This document shows, piece after piece, positions 1-6,909 of a DNA stretch of 64,000 nt. The DNA comes from an uncultured Prevotella sp. (GTDB taxonomy: Bacteria; Bacteroidota; Bacteroidia; Bacteroidales; Bacteroidaceae): NCBI GenBank assembly GCA_900555035.1, contig USJX01000003.1, positions 18,976 through 82,975 on the forward strand, in the 5' to 3' direction. The notes beneath the pieces were generated by a model. That model was not told the DNA's origin. It ran no database searches and was given only the letters and a program-made list of their open reading frames with translations. Every line of letters begins with the position of its first letter. The stretch's first letter is position 1. The translations under genes and the position numbers were made by a program.

Positions 1-28
1 TCTGACCCCCTATTTTTAGGTAGTCAGA
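1..28. other. Hairpin at the window edge
   Basis: Bases 1-6 (TCTGAC) pair with 23-28 (GTCAGA), and 9-12 (CCTA) with 17-20 (TAGG), around a T-rich loop. There is no T-run after it on the + strand. It could be the end of a terminator for a gene left of the window, or a leader structure; the missing left flank prevents a decision. Confidence 0.4.
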
Positions 29-56
29 CGGAAAAACAATAATATTTTTTAAAAAC

Positions 57-87
57 TTTGCCTTATCAGATATTATTCGTACCTTTG
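57..87 (+). promoter_or_regulatory. Bacteroidetes-type promoter for the hotdog thioesterase
   Basis: TTTG at 57-60 and TACCTTTG at 80-87, separated by 19 bases. This matches the Bacteroidetes -33/-7 consensus (TTTG / TAnnTTTG). Transcription would start near 94, giving a leader of about 55 bases. Confidence 0.75.
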
Positions 88-102
88 CATTGTTTTAAAA
101 AG

Positions 103-147
103 TTTAATCAGTTAGAAATCAGTTTAATCAATTTAATCGGTTAGAAA
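103..147 (+). repeat. Direct repeat in the thioesterase leader
   Basis: TTTAATCAGTTAGAAA (103-118) recurs as TTTAATCGGTTAGAAA (132-147), with a partial copy TTTAATC at 123-129. It lies between the promoter and the ATG, so it would be transcribed. Confidence 0.6.
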
Positions 148-148
148 A

Positions 149-622
149 ATGAAGAAGATATTAAATCCATATTTGAACAAGGAGGGTTACAACTGCGTTT
201 GCTGTGCCCCCAACAATCCTGTAGGATTGCATCTTGAGTTTTGGGAAGAGGGTGAGGATGTGCTTACCATCTGGAATCCCGGCGAGAATTACCAGGGCTG
301 GATCAACACCCTGCATGGCGGAATCATCAGTATGCTGATGGATGAAGTGGCAGGCTGGGTTATCAACCGCAAACTCCAGACCACGGGTGTGACGATGCAG
401 CTCAACGTGAAGTACAAGAAGCCTGTGATGACCACCGATTCGCAGATTACGGTGCGTGGTCACATCGCCAGCCAGCGCCGCAACATCGTTACCATCCACC
501 TGACTCTGGAGAACTCCAAAGGCGAGGTTTGTGATGAGGGCGAAGCCATCTACTTTACCTTTGGTCCTGATAAAGCCAAGGAGATGGGATTCGACAGCTG
601 CAAGGTAGAGGGGGAGGAATAA
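149..622 (+). CDS. PaaI-family hotdog thioesterase
   Basis: A 157-residue single-domain hotdog protein. The PaaI/4HBT signature is visible as LHGGIISMLMDEVAGW (residues 55-70): the HGG turn at 56-58 and Asp65 on the central helix are the usual acyl-thioester site. Members hydrolyse acyl-CoA or other small thioesters in the cytoplasm; the substrate here cannot be told. A short cysteine cluster (C16, C18, C19) precedes the domain and may be only structural. The gene is monocistronic, with its own promoter at 57-87, and converges on the CPBP gene. Family assignment is firm, biological role unknown. Confidence 0.85.
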   Translation: MKKILNPYLNKEGYNCVCCAPNNPVGLHLEFWEEGEDVLTIWNPGENYQGWINTLHGGIISMLMDEVAGWVINRKLQTTGVTMQLNVKYKKPVMTTDSQITVRGHIASQRRNIVTIHLTLENSKGEVCDEGEAIYFTFGPDKAKEMGFDSCKVEGEE

Positions 623-649
623 CTCTCCCCTTATGATGAGGAATTTGAT

Positions 650-682
650 AAGGAAGCCTTTCTTATGAAGACTTCCTTTTAT
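650..682. terminator. Possible bidirectional terminator
   Basis: AAGGAAG (650-656) pairs with CTTCCTT (672-678), followed by T residues, in the gap between convergent genes. The stem is short, so this is tentative. Confidence 0.4.
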
Positions 683-691
683 GAAGTCTCT

Positions 692-1528
692 TTACGATGC
701 AGCAGTCTTCTTGTTGAAGATGCAAATCGACAGGATGACGATTGCGATGCTTATCAGGCTGAGGCTTGCTTCCATCATTGGAGTGCTGGCGATGTAAGTA
801 TCGTAGCATTCTTCTGGAATCAGGCAGAGCGTATTGTTGGTGATGTGGATGATGATGCCCGGAATCAAACTCCTGGTTCTGTAACACATCCACGCCATGA
901 CGATTCCCAGAATGATGGCTCCTGGAATCTGTGCCGGGTTGAGATGGATGAGGCCGAACATGATGCTTGAGCCGATGATAGCGTACCAGGGACTGATGTT
1001 CCATCTCAGCATCTTTCGCATCATCAATCCGCGGAAGAGGTATTCTTCGGCTATAGGAGCAATAATGCAGAGCGTCAGGATTCCAATTGGATTATGTGTC
1101 AAGTCAGCAATTTCCTGCTCTATGTAATTATGCAAGTTCATGAAACTTTCTAATGCAGATATCGGAATGGCCTGGAACAATCCCACTATAAAAGCCAGCA
1201 GGAAGATGATGGTCTTAGGCATCTGCTGAATCTTTTCCAGGCGAACACGCAGATGGAATTTCTTCCGACATTTATGAATCATATATAGCTCTGCAGCCAG
1301 CATATAAATTGCCATGGCCCATGCAGAACTATTGATGGTTGTCTTCGTTAGAAATTCGATAAATTCGCAGCTAAAAGCTGCTGCAATGCCAACCGGAAAT
1401 GCGGCAAGCATGGACATCAGATAGACGTAGATGGCACTTCTGGTGCCAGGCCATGCACGATACAGAAACCATCCCTTGGTTCCGTTTCTTCCCTTTGACA
1501 GGATTGCTGAAAGTTTTTTTTTTTCCAT
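692..1528 (-). CDS. CPBP-family intramembrane protease (Rce1/CAAX-like)
   Basis: A 278-residue polytopic membrane protein with the CPBP (Abi/CAAX protease) motifs: EExxxR at residues 161-166 (AEEYLFRG), a conserved His at 195 (FGLIHL) and a third motif HITNN around 228. These form the presumed metal site of a glutamate intramembrane protease in the inner membrane. Bacterial members serve in bacteriocin immunity or protein maturation, but most have no known substrate. Codons 2-5 contain an 11-A homopolymer directly after the ATG, unusual and prone to slippage. A likely -7 box (TACCTTTG on the minus strand, 1683-1690) gives a long leader of about 150 bases. Confidence 0.85.
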   Translation of the reverse strand: MEKKKLSAILSKGRNGTKGWFLYRAWPGTRSAIYVYLMSMLAAFPVGIAAAFSCEFIEFLTKTTINSSAWAMAIYMLAAELYMIHKCRKKFHLRVRLEKIQQMPKTIIFLLAFIVGLFQAIPISALESFMNLHNYIEQEIADLTHNPIGILTLCIIAPIAEEYLFRGLMMRKMLRWNISPWYAIIGSSIMFGLIHLNPAQIPGAIILGIVMAWMCYRTRSLIPGIIIHITNNTLCLIPEECYDTYIASTPMMEASLSLISIAIVILSICIFNKKTAAS

Positions 1529-1838
1529 AAAGCTGTAGTTTTTTGTTTGTTACTGAAATCTTATTCCTGCCCATTTTGTGGTCTTCATTGATGACCAGCG
1601 CCTGCCATCTATTAAGACCAGCCTCGGTCTTCATAGATGACTGACTTTTGGCACAAGAAGGCTGTTCTTTCGATTGCCGGTGCAAAGGTACAAAAATTCT
1701 AAGCAGAAAGCAAGCTTTTTCCCGTAGAATGTTGAAAAATAGTTCGTAAGTAGCTGTTGTGTAGAAATATAAGTGTTTTCGGTTTTTGCGTCTGATTGCA
1801 AAAGCCGCCTTGGGAATCGTTTTTTGATGTTTGGAAAG

Positions 1839-1998
1839 CGGTCATTTTCGGTCACGGTCATTTTCGGTCATTTTCAAAAATGATTCGGTCATTTGGGTCT
1901 ATAGTATATATAAATATATATTTATATAATACTTATAGGGGAGATTTGCGCCCCCGAAAACGAAAATGACCGAAAATGACCGTGACCGATAATGACCG
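1839..1998. repeat. 37-bp inverted repeat of GGTCA units around an AT-rich core
   Basis: The left arm (1839-1875) and right arm (1962-1998) are reverse complements over 37 bases with a single mismatch. Each arm is built from ~10-base units (GGTCATTTTC) and a shorter GGTCAC unit. The 86-base spacer holds an alternating A/T tract (about 1901-1932) and two further GGTC units. As single-stranded DNA or RNA this would form a very long hairpin. Confidence 0.85.
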
Positions 1999-2400
1999 GA
2001 TCAGGCTTCTGAAAATTATTCGGAAAAGAATGATGTTTGTTTGTAAGATAATGATAATCAATGGGATAGTTTTGTGCAGTACTTCTGTAGAGTACCATGC
2101 TTTGTACAGCTAAAACAGTACACATTCCTCTTCGCTCTATCCCAGTTTTTGCTCTTTTTACGAGAATCTTGACAAAATAAATCAAGAAATTCCTCGTTTT
2201 CTCCCTTTTATTCTGCCTTTTACCCCCTCTTATTTTTGCCTTCTGAGGGGGTGAAAAGTGTTATCGGAACCACTTTTTCTTGCTTCTAAGGGCATTTTTC
2301 TCCTCCTTTCTCTGTAAAAAACAATCCGGCCTTTCTAGCCATTTTTGCTTGGGTAATGTGATTTTCTGTTGACTATGGAGTCTGGCTATTTAGGGGATAA

Positions 2401-2446
2401 GGTCGTTAAGGTCATTAAGGTCAAGGTCATTATCGGTCATTAAGGT
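2401..2446. repeat. GGTCATTAAG tandem units
   Basis: Five to six degenerate units (GGTCGTTAAG, GGTCATTAAG, GGTCAA, GGTCATTATC, GGTCATTAAG) in head-to-tail order, all in the same orientation as the left arm of the inverted repeat 400 bases upstream. Confidence 0.75.
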
Positions 2447-2631
2447 TTTCCAATCCCTTAAAAGTCCTTTACGATTTGCCATGAAAATTGCCTTAACTAA
2501 AAGGGGTGATTTATGGGGTAAAATCCATGTTTTAAGCGGATAAAATACCGTTTTTTTTGAAAAGTGTGATTTTCAGCCCTTGTTTTTATAGGAAAAGTGT
2601 ATTTTGGTATGCTTGAAAAGGGGAAAAATAT

Positions 2632-2671
2632 AATGGCAGGTTCCAAATTAACGCATCAGGAACCTGCCATT
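2632..2671 (-). terminator. Terminator of the P-type ATPase gene
   Basis: A 13-bp perfect stem (AATGGCAGGTTCC with its complement) followed on the minus strand by a T-rich tract. It lies 10 bases past the stop codon of the ATPase. Confidence 0.85.
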
Positions 2672-2681
2672 TTCTTTCATT

Positions 2682-4667
2682 TTACGCCAATCTCAGTCTC
2701 AGCGAATTAAGCACTACGCTCACACTTGAGAAGGCCATCAGGGCACTTGCCCACATCGGGGTTATCTGGAAATCAATGCCGAAGATATGAAGGGCGCCGG
2801 CTGCCAACGGGATGCAGATGATGTTGTAGATGAACGCCCAGAAGAGATTCTGCCAAATCATGTGAACCGTCTTCTGACTCAGTTTTACGGCTTCCGGAAG
2901 TGCCAGGAGGTCGTCGCTCATCAGCGTAATCTGCGCCACATCCATCGCCACATCCGTTCCCTTTCCTATCGCCATACTCACGTTGGCAAGGGCCAGGGCC
3001 TGGGTGTCGTTGATTCCGTCACCCACCATCGCTACCTGCTTGCCTTCGTCCTGAAGTTTCTTTACCAAAGCCTGCTTGTCGCCAGGCAGCACCTTACTCT
3101 GGTAATGCTTGATGCCGGCTTTCTCAGCCCAGTAGTGAGCCGCTTCCTCCTTGTCGCCACTCATCATATAGACCTCTATTCCCTTTTCCTGCAACTGCTT
3201 CATCGCTTCCTGGGCATGAGGCTTGAGGGTCTCTCTCGTCTCCAGATCCAAATCCTCCTGCTTGGTGAAATCGATGTTCTGGTTAGGAATGGTGAGGGTG
3301 CCGGTCTTGTCGATGACGAGGGCGTTGGTCTTGTGGAGATTCTCCAGCGCCGACGCATCCTTGATGAGAATCTGCTTCTGTGCCGCCTTGCCGATGCCCA
3401 CCATCAGGGCGGTAGGAGTAGCTAAGCCCATGGCGCAAGGACAGGCGATGACCAATACGGCTACGGCTGAAAGGATGGCCTGCGGAAGTGCTGCGTTGCC
3501 GCCTATCAGCCACCATATTATAAAGGTGATGAGGGCGATGGCTGCCACGGCTGGAACGAAGATCAGAGCCGCTTTGTCCACGATGCGCTGCACGGGCGCC
3601 TTACTGCCCTGTGCCTCCTGAACCATGCGGATGATGTGCGCCAGGGCGGTGTTCTCGCCAATCTGCTTGGCTCTCATGCGGAGCTTTCCCTGACTCGGAA
3701 TGGTACCGGCCAGCACGTTGTCGCCTGCCTTTTTCATCGCCGGAGTCGGTTCGCCGCTGATCATCGCTTCATCTACATAGGCAGCATCGGGAGTCATGAA
3801 ACTCTCTGCCTGGGTAACCACGCCATCCACCGGAATCTTTTCGCCGGCTCTTACTTCTATCATGTCGCCTATCTGAATGGTGGAAATCGGAACTTCCTCC
3901 ATCTTGTAGTCGTTGGTGCCTTCTATCTTCTCGTAAGTCACCAGTCGGGCGGTTTTCGGCTGCATTCCCATCAGTTGTCGGATGCTGCTCGCCGTACTGT
4001 CTTTCGCCTTTTCTTCCAGGCATCTGCCAGTCAGCACGAAGGTGATGATCATCACGGAAGCATCGAAATAAGTGTGCCATTCTATGCCTCTCGCTCCCCA
4101 TACTATTTCGCCGAAGAAGGTGTTGAAGGTGCTGAAGAGGAAGGCGATAAGGGTGCTGAGTGCTACGAGCGAATCCATGTTTGCCGTATGATGCAGGAGC
4201 TGCTTCCAGGCGGAAACATAAAACTGTTTGCCGCAGTAGAGCAGGTTAGCGAGTGCCAGGAGCAGACAAATCTGGTTGGCGAAGGAACTCGAATGATGAG
4301 CCGAAGCAACGCCATCTGAAATCATATTCTGCTCCATGCCCAGGGAAATCCAGCCCATGGAGAAACACATCGTCAGGATGGCGAAGAGCCAGGAAGCGAG
4401 GGTTCGGCGGCGCAGGAGAGTGAACTCACGGCGGTTGATTTCCTCCACGCTTCTGTCGTTTTCGATAACGAGGTCGTAGCCGGCGTTGCTGATTTCCCGT
4501 TTCATATCTTCCAGAGAAATAATGTCGGGATTATAGTCTACCAGGGCAGTTCGGCTCGCCAGGGAAACCGAGGCGGAGTTGATGCCTTCTAGCGACTGCA
4601 GCTTCTTTTCTACATTGGCAGAGCATACGCTGCAAGCCATGCCTATTACTGGAATTGTTTTCTTCAT
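2682..4667 (-). CDS. copA: Copper-type P1B-ATPase lacking most of the nucleotide-binding domain
   Basis: 661 residues. One N-terminal heavy-metal domain with GMACSVC (residues 9-15), several membrane helices, an A-domain with SGEP (304-307), the CPC metal site (409-411) in a membrane helix, the phosphorylation motif DKTGTLT (453-459) and the GDGIND motif (549-554). The layout is that of Cu+ exporters of the inner membrane. The oddity is that DKTGTLT is followed after only about 21 residues by the second half of the P-domain (LKPHAQEAM at 481, MSGD at 502). In normal family members roughly 120 more residues, including the HP and GxG motifs that bind ATP, lie here. The reading frame is intact across the gap, so it looks like a clean in-frame deletion. 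The protein may be inactive, regulatory, or work in an unknown way. Confidence 0.85.
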   Translation of the reverse strand: MKKTIPVIGMACSVCSANVEKKLQSLEGINSASVSLASRTALVDYNPDIISLEDMKREISNAGYDLVIENDRSVEEINRREFTLLRRRTLASWLFAILTMCFSMGWISLGMEQNMISDGVASAHHSSSFANQICLLLALANLLYCGKQFYVSAWKQLLHHTANMDSLVALSTLIAFLFSTFNTFFGEIVWGARGIEWHTYFDASVMIITFVLTGRCLEEKAKDSTASSIRQLMGMQPKTARLVTYEKIEGTNDYKMEEVPISTIQIGDMIEVRAGEKIPVDGVVTQAESFMTPDAAYVDEAMISGEPTPAMKKAGDNVLAGTIPSQGKLRMRAKQIGENTALAHIIRMVQEAQGSKAPVQRIVDKAALIFVPAVAAIALITFIIWWLIGGNAALPQAILSAVAVLVIACPCAMGLATPTALMVGIGKAAQKQILIKDASALENLHKTNALVIDKTGTLTIPNQNIDFTKQEDLDLETRETLKPHAQEAMKQLQEKGIEVYMMSGDKEEAAHYWAEKAGIKHYQSKVLPGDKQALVKKLQDEGKQVAMVGDGINDTQALALANVSMAIGKGTDVAMDVAQITLMSDDLLALPEAVKLSQKTVHMIWQNLFWAFIYNIICIPLAAGALHIFGIDFQITPMWASALMAFSSVSVVLNSLRLRLA

Positions 4668-4815
4668 TTTATTTTATTTTATTTTATTCTATTCTTATTT
4701 CTTACTTTTTTAAGTGTGCTCATCTCTGATTGATGTTGTTATCTGGAATCTTTTTCGTATCTTTACACCATCAATCAAACAGAACATGCACGCTTTCCGT
4801 TTACCGCTTCCATTC

Positions 4816-5994
4816 TCACGATTCCCATTCCTCGAATTCCAGTTCCAATTCCCTGTATTCGGGTTTTCTGGAAGAATTCATTCTGTTCTCCTTCTTGAAT
4901 CCTACAGATCCTACTACATCTTCTGCTCCTTCTTCTGCTCCTTCTACTGATGCTGCTGAAGATGCAGCTGCGTTGCTCACTGATAAGCCCAGCAGGCGGA
5001 TGGGGTGGGCGGAGGAGTAATCCACCAGTTGCAGCAATTGCTTGGCTAGCGGAAGGATGTCTGCTTTTTTCTTTAGAATCTTCTCTTGCGAGATGCTACG
5101 GGTTATCTGGGTGAAATCGGAATACTTCACTTTCAGTGTCAGGGTGCGACCCTCGAAACCGCTCTTCTCGATACGCTCCAGAAGTTCCATAACCGTATGG
5201 TAAAGTTCGATGACTACTGCCGATTTGGCAGAGATGTCTTCCAGAAAAGTCTGTTCGCAGCCCACGGATTTCCGTTCTCGGTATGTGATGACGGGCCTGT
5301 TGTCTATCCCTCTTGCGAAATCATAGAAGATGTGACCGGCCTTTCCGAAAACCTCTACAAGATGTTTTTCCGAAACCTTTCGCAGGTCAGCACCATTGAA
5401 GATGCCCATGAAATGCATCTTTTTTAGGGTCTTTTGGCCCACGCCCCAGAAATCCTCCACGGGGAGTTGGGCTATGAAGTCGAGCGCCTTGTCGGGATGG
5501 ATGGTGCAGATGCCGTCGGGTTTGCGGTAATCCGAAGCCACCTTGGCCAGGAACTTGCAATAGCTGATGCCTGCCGAGGCGGTAAGTCCTGTGGCTTCCT
5601 TGATTCTTGTCTTGATTTCCTTGGCCACATCCACCGCCAGCTCAATCCCCTTCTTGTTTTGGGTAACATCGAGGAAGGCTTCGTCGATGGAAATGGGTTC
5701 GATGAGGTCGGTGTATTCCTGAAAGATGCGGTGAATCTGTTGGGAAATTTCAGCGTAATGTTCGTGTCGGCAAGGCACGATGATGAGTTCCGGACAGCGC
5801 TTCTTGGCTTGGGCGATGGATTGCGCCGAATGAACGCCCCATTTGCGGGCCTCATAACTGGCAGTGGAAACCACACCACGGGGACCGTCGAAGCCCACCG
5901 CTATCGGTTTGCCTCGAAGCTCCGGATTGTCTCTCTGCTCTACTGCCGCATAGAAGGCATCCATGTCGATGTGTATGATTTTTCGCTCTTCCAT
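4816..5994 (-). CDS. dinB: DNA polymerase IV (Y-family translesion polymerase)
   Basis: 392 residues. The start IIHIDMDAFYAAVEQ and the SIDEAFLDVT block supply the catalytic acidic residues of Y-family polymerases. The helix-hairpin-helix LPVEDFWGVGQKTLKKM and the little-finger domain follow. It copies past damaged bases with low fidelity. After the conserved core, the C-terminus carries a low-complexity Ala/Ser/Glu/Gly linker (about residues 335-365) and ends in ELELEFEEW, which may stand in for a sliding-clamp contact motif, though weakly. A -7 box (TATTTTTG on the minus strand, 6040-6047) lies 46 bases upstream. The copper-ATPase gene follows on the same strand after 148 bases, so co-transcription is possible. 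Confidence 0.93.
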   Translation of the reverse strand: MEERKIIHIDMDAFYAAVEQRDNPELRGKPIAVGFDGPRGVVSTASYEARKWGVHSAQSIAQAKKRCPELIIVPCRHEHYAEISQQIHRIFQEYTDLIEPISIDEAFLDVTQNKKGIELAVDVAKEIKTRIKEATGLTASAGISYCKFLAKVASDYRKPDGICTIHPDKALDFIAQLPVEDFWGVGQKTLKKMHFMGIFNGADLRKVSEKHLVEVFGKAGHIFYDFARGIDNRPVITYRERKSVGCEQTFLEDISAKSAVVIELYHTVMELLERIEKSGFEGRTLTLKVKYSDFTQITRSISQEKILKKKADILPLAKQLLQLVDYSSAHPIRLLGLSVSNAAASSAASVEGAEEGAEDVVGSVGFKKENRMNSSRKPEYRELELEFEEWES

Positions 5995-6101
5995 TTATCT
6001 TGTAGCCTATTTGCTTACTTGCTATTTTGTTTCAGGATGCAAAAATACACATTATTTATTAAAGGAGCAAGAATCAGGAAAGAAATCATGGGTATAGACA
6101 C

Positions 6102-6136
6102 AAAAAAAGACAGATTCCAAATTGCCTTGGAATCTG
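6102..6136 (-). terminator. Terminator of the small heat-shock gene
   Basis: A 10-bp perfect stem (CAGATTCCAA, 6111-6120, with TTGGAATCTG, 6127-6136) followed on the minus strand by seven T residues (6102-6108). Confidence 0.9.
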
Positions 6137-6159
6137 CCTCAATCATTTATGGGAGATGA

Positions 6160-6597
6160 TTATTTGACTTCGATATTCTTGGTAGCCTTAGTCTCCTCCT
6201 TAGGAGTAAGCTTTGGAATCTGAACCTCAAGAACACCATCAGCTACCTTAGCTGAAATCTTCTCGCGGTCGGCATCCTCAGGGAGTGTGTAGGTCTGCTG
6301 GTAATTGCTGTAAGAGAACTCACGGCGCAGATAGTGCTCGTGCTTGTCTTCGTTCTTGTGCTCCATCTTGTTCTCGATGGCGATGTTCAGATTACCATCA
6401 TTGTCGATGTTTACGCGAACCCATTCCTTCTTCAAGCCAGGGGCTGCAACCTCCATGGTGTAATCCTTGTCACTTTCCTTGATGTTAGTGGCAGGGGCTG
6501 TAGCATTCATACGTGGTGTTGCGTCTGTATCAAAGAATACATCATCAAAGATGTTACTCAACCAATCTGAATTATTATTTCTACGTGCTAACAACAT
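6160..6597 (-). CDS. Small heat-shock protein (Hsp20/alpha-crystallin family)
   Basis: 145 residues from the ATG at 6597. A longer frame would begin with TTG at 6612, but that TTG overlaps the ribosome-binding site GGAGG, so the ATG is preferred. The N-terminus (LLARRNNNSDWLSNIFDDVF) is a typical flexible region. The alpha-crystallin domain (about residues 40-130) follows, with PGLKKEWVRV and the GVLEVQIPK C-terminal strand, then a short tail. Such proteins bind unfolding proteins in the cytoplasm without ATP and hand them to DnaK. The gene is monocistronic. Its leader contains a GC-rich hairpin (6630-6656). Confidence 0.93.
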   Translation of the reverse strand: MLLARRNNNSDWLSNIFDDVFFDTDATPRMNATAPATNIKESDKDYTMEVAAPGLKKEWVRVNIDNDGNLNIAIENKMEHKNEDKHEHYLRREFSYSNYQQTYTLPEDADREKISAKVADGVLEVQIPKLTPKEETKATKNIEVK

Positions 6598-6909
6598 AAT
6601 TAAAACCTCCAATTTTATTTTACTCGTCCTCCCGGTTCCTTGCGGCCCCGTCGGGATTTCTGTTTGTTATTTATTAATGTTCTTTATCTGTTACTTTTTT
6701 GATTGCCTTCGCCTAGAAACTCCGTTGTTCTTTCGAACTCCTTCATCTTTTGGCTTCAGCTTTCACTCTCATGCTGAGCAACTTGCGTGCCAGCAGCGGA
6801 TTGATGACAATATTGGCATGAAAAGCTAAATATTTTAAACTTTTCTGCCAGATAATGCGGTAATCTCCAAAAAAATGTGTAACTTTGTCACCAACTTAAA
6901 AATCAATGC
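6598..6909. other. Divergent intergenic region with a GC-rich hairpin in the heat-shock leader
   Basis: Between hsp20 (leftward) and the GH3 gene (rightward). On the minus strand a GC-rich hairpin (6630-6656; TCCCG pairs with CGGGA) lies about 33 bases upstream of the hsp20 ATG in an otherwise AT-rich leader. On the plus strand a -7 box TAACTTTG (6880-6887) precedes the GH3 gene. No small gene is evident. Confidence 0.5.

Larger units (their letters stand above)
1715..2631. other. Gene-free stretch rich in GGTCA/TGACC repeats
   Basis: No open frame here has a plausible start, codon pattern or recognisable product; the longest (1922-2185, minus) looks random. The stretch holds a large inverted repeat (1839-1998) and an array of GGTCATTA-like units (2401-2446). 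The rest is AT-rich with short runs of G. It may be a remnant of a mobile element or a structural or replication-related site; nothing in the sequence decides this. Confidence 0.6.

Noticed and set aside
1922..2185. 87-codon frame within the repeat-rich gap
   Set aside because: It crosses the inverted repeat and AT tract, has no ribosome site and no recognisable protein pattern.
4668..4692. Functional significance of the TTTTA pentamer repeat upstream of the copper-ATPase
   Set aside because: A short A/T simple repeat (about five units); could affect spacing but nothing else marks it.
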